A DNA stretch of 15,319 nt from the NCBI GenBank assembly GCA_045534445.1, contig JAZSJQ010000095.1, positions 1-15,319 on the forward strand, read 5' to 3'. The notes beneath the pieces were generated by a model. It did not search any database and was not told the DNA's origin. It was given only the letters and a program-made list of their open reading frames with translations. The position numbers were made by a program, and so were the translations under genes. Shown here in pieces: positions 13,890 through 15,319 of the stretch (the first letter of the stretch is position 1; every line of letters begins with the position of its first letter). Source of the stretch: JAISGQ01 sp045534445. GTDB taxonomy: Bacteria > Bacillota > Clostridia > Oscillospirales > Acutalibacteraceae.

Positions 13890-13955
13890 CACAAAAAGCA
13901 AGAGGTCAAGAAGTCAGAGTGTCTCATCGAAGAGAACTCTTCATCTTGGCCTCTT
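13890..13955 (-). terminator. Terminator of the relaxase transcript
   Basis: On the minus strand AAGAGGCCAAGA (13955-13944) pairs with TCTTGACCTCTT (13911-13900) with one mismatch. The inner perfect palindrome GAAGAGAACTCTTC (13929-13942) gives a second stem. The structure is followed by GCTTTTTGTG. The relaxase stop codon is at 13941-13943, inside the structure. One arm is part of the 36-bp repeat described separately. Confidence 0.72.
13899..13934 (+). repeat. 36-bp inverted repeat, copy 2 (between relaxase and ydbC-like gene)
   Basis: Starting CAAGAGGTCAAGAAGTCAGA on the plus strand, this matches the minus-strand sequence of 10279-10244 at 33 of 36 positions. The two inverted copies flank a 3.6-kb block carrying the recombinase, tnpW-like, 163-aa and ydbC-like genes. 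Confidence 0.85.
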
Positions 13956-15221
13956 ATCTTTTGGCGTTTGTTTTGGTGTGTTTTCCGTTGCTTTTATGCC
14001 GCTGTCGGCGTTTCTTCCCTCCTCCTTGGGTAATACCCCTAAAATGAACTCCATGACCGCCTGACCGCAGATTTCCATTGCTTCAAGGAACGGTGTGCAG
14101 GCTTCCGCTAATGAGTTGTGTCGGTTGAACAGAGAACGATACTCCCGATCCATTTCTGCATACCGCTCCTCCAACCGGCGAAGCTGTGAACGCAGGCTCC
14201 AGTTTTGCTCCTGAGCATTGCTGACATCTCTTTGCAGAGCACCGATTCTGCCACGAGATGCAATACCCTCTTTTGCAAGGGCGGTTAGATCTCTGTAATC
14301 CTCCTTCGACATTACATATCTGCCAAGGCTCTTTTTGCCTGCGTCATCAATCTCCGAATAGGTCTTGTGGATTTCAGCTTGCTCGGCGTATTCGACTTCT
14401 ACCTGTGCAAGCCGCTCCTCTGTATCGGCAACCTTTCGGTCGATGGCATTGAGCCTTTCCATATCCTTTGCAATCTGATATTGCAGGCTGGTCAGATGCT
14501 CCGCTGTACTGCCTCTCACTCCACGCTCGAAGTCCGTGAAGCCAGCCTCCCTCATGTGCTCGAAGAGCCTGTCCTGAAGGACACTGTATGACTTGACGAA
14601 CACAGGCTTACCCGAAGCGTTGAATACCGGAGCTCCGCTTTCATCGGTCATAGGTACATCGCTTACCCACTTTTTTGAATGGGAAACCTGACGGATAACC
14701 GCCTTTACCTTTCCTCGCAGGCTTTCATCCTTGCATCTTGCTGACCATCTGATTTCTTTCTCAACGGTTGGGATTGCTACCACATGAAGATGGTAATGAT
14801 ATACGCTCCGTCCGAGCCGGTCGGTAACCTCTCTGTTGATTTCATCGGCGTGCATTACCGCCGACACTATGCACTCCTCACCGTAGAAGTCACAGCAGAA
14901 ACGGTAAGCCTCCTCATAGAACTTCTTGGCGAACTCATAGCCGCCGTGTTCCTCAAAGTATTCTGTATTCACATCAATAATCATCTCATTGAAATGCGTG
15001 GCATCGGCTTTCAGACCTCGGACTGAGATTTTGCCCTCGGCAAGCAGGCTATCGAAATACTCGTTGTAGGTCATATCACCTGCAGACTTGAAGCTGATGT
15101 TAAGGGGTATGCGTTCCGGCTCTACATTTACATTCTCATAGCTTGTGTTCTTGCGCTCGTTGTGCCGTTCGGTCTTTCCGACATTGCCGGCGGACAGCTT
15201 TGCAACCCTTGCTACGCTCAT
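13941..15221 (-). CDS. MobV-family relaxase (Mob_Pre)
   Basis: A 426-aa relaxase that should nick oriT and lead the DNA strand in conjugative transfer with a helper element's secretion system. Motif I is HNERKNTSYENVNVEPE starting at His20. The metal-binding part has HADE (124-127) and YHYHLHVVAIP (141-151), the latter separated by a longer insertion than in pMV158 MobM. The C-terminal half, about 255-390, is coiled-coil, as usual for the family. The only good ATG is at 15221, but the nearest AGGAGG is 24 bases away, so translation may start at an upstream non-standard codon (for example ATT 21 bases earlier). The gene lies directly downstream of oriT, after repA. No coupling protein or secretion genes are present, so the element is mobilizable and not self-transmissible. 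Confidence 0.93.
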   Translation of the reverse strand: MSVARVAKLSAGNVGKTERHNERKNTSYENVNVEPERIPLNISFKSAGDMTYNEYFDSLLAEGKISVRGLKADATHFNEMIIDVNTEYFEEHGGYEFAKKFYEEAYRFCCDFYGEECIVSAVMHADEINREVTDRLGRSVYHYHLHVVAIPTVEKEIRWSARCKDESLRGKVKAVIRQVSHSKKWVSDVPMTDESGAPVFNASGKPVFVKSYSVLQDRLFEHMREAGFTDFERGVRGSTAEHLTSLQYQIAKDMERLNAIDRKVADTEERLAQVEVEYAEQAEIHKTYSEIDDAGKKSLGRYVMSKEDYRDLTALAKEGIASRGRIGALQRDVSNAQEQNWSLRSQLRRLEERYAEMDREYRSLFNRHNSLAEACTPFLEAMEICGQAVMEFILGVLPKEEGRNADSGIKATENTPKQTPKDKRPR

Positions 15222-15319
15222 ATTCTTTCTCGCCGTCTTAATTCACCTCCTCGGTATCGGGGAACGGTTACGCAGCTTTTGTCAAAGTGCGTAACCCACT
15301 ATGACACTTTCGGCTGTCG
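15181..15319. repeat. Right copy of 139-bp terminal overlap
   Basis: Identical to bases 1-139. It contains the intact relaxase start (15221) and the left part of oriT, with the nick core at 15291-15301. The oriT hairpin is cut by the window end and is complete only at 123-152 of the left copy. Confidence 0.93.

Noticed and set aside
10244..13934. Terminal inverted repeats of a nested Tn3-like or IS element
   Set aside because: No DDE transposase lies between the copies, no target duplication is seen, and the enclosed genes belong with the rest of the mobility module.
177..15221. Many overlapping open frames on the strands opposite repA, the M56 gene, the permeases, the recombinase and the relaxase
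   Set aside because: They lack ribosome sites and recognisable protein features and lie inside well-supported genes, so they are taken as shadows.
1..15319. Long flanking direct repeats of a linear integrated element
   Set aside because: The repeat contains the start of the relaxase gene and part of oriT and is exact, so an overlap of a circular molecule is simpler.
1..15319. CRISPR array, tRNA or rRNA genes
   Set aside because: No regularly spaced repeats or recognisable RNA genes were found on either strand.

Overview
The window is a complete circular mobile element. Its first 139 bases are repeated exactly as its last 139 bases, and the relaxase gene at the right edge continues cleanly across the join. 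The true molecule is therefore most simply a circle of 15,180 bp. The protein families (TnpV, TnpW, a TnpX/TndX-type large serine recombinase, a MobV relaxase and a PC4/YdbC-type ssDNA-binding protein) point to a mobilizable integrative element of gut-type Clostridia (Oscillospiraceae/Lachnospiraceae-like). The host assignment is inference. No rRNA, tRNA, CRISPR array or recognisable antibiotic-resistance gene is present.

The mobility half lies on the minus strand and wraps around the join. A RepA-like hexameric helicase/ATPase (177-1181) is followed by a probable oriT (86-152). Then come a MobV relaxase (15221-13941) with its own terminator, a YdbC-like ssDNA-binding protein, an unrecognised 163-aa protein, a 58-aa TnpW-like protein, the large serine recombinase (12729-10300) and TnpV (10214-9834). 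A 36-bp imperfect inverted repeat flanks the recombinase block (10244-10279 and 13899-13934).

The cargo half lies on the plus strand. The first gene is a lone AAA_14/DUF4143 ATPase (1618-2919) with its own promoter. After a structured non-coding stretch and a strong terminator comes a six-gene operon with a near-consensus promoter. It encodes a BlaI/MecI-family repressor, a 989-aa M56 (BlaR1-like) membrane protease, a seven-repeat propeller lipoprotein, two MalF/MalG-type ABC permeases and a small membrane-anchored protein resembling the C-terminal part of an HlyD/MFP adaptor. The usual penicillin-binding sensor of the M56 protein is replaced by a beta-propeller plus an extracellular solute-binding protein (SBP) domain. 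The operon ends at a hairpin terminator (9760-9803).

The operon is the most interesting part of the window. It looks like a BlaR1/BlaI-type proteolytic signalling switch whose extracellular sensor is an ABC-importer solute-binding protein, encoded together with that importer's two permeases but without an ATPase. A plausible reading is a system that senses and/or takes up an unknown extracellular ligand, with the solute-binding domain coupling binding to repressor cleavage. The ligand and the output are unknown. No other regulated target gene is visible, so the operon may mainly regulate itself or act on host genes.
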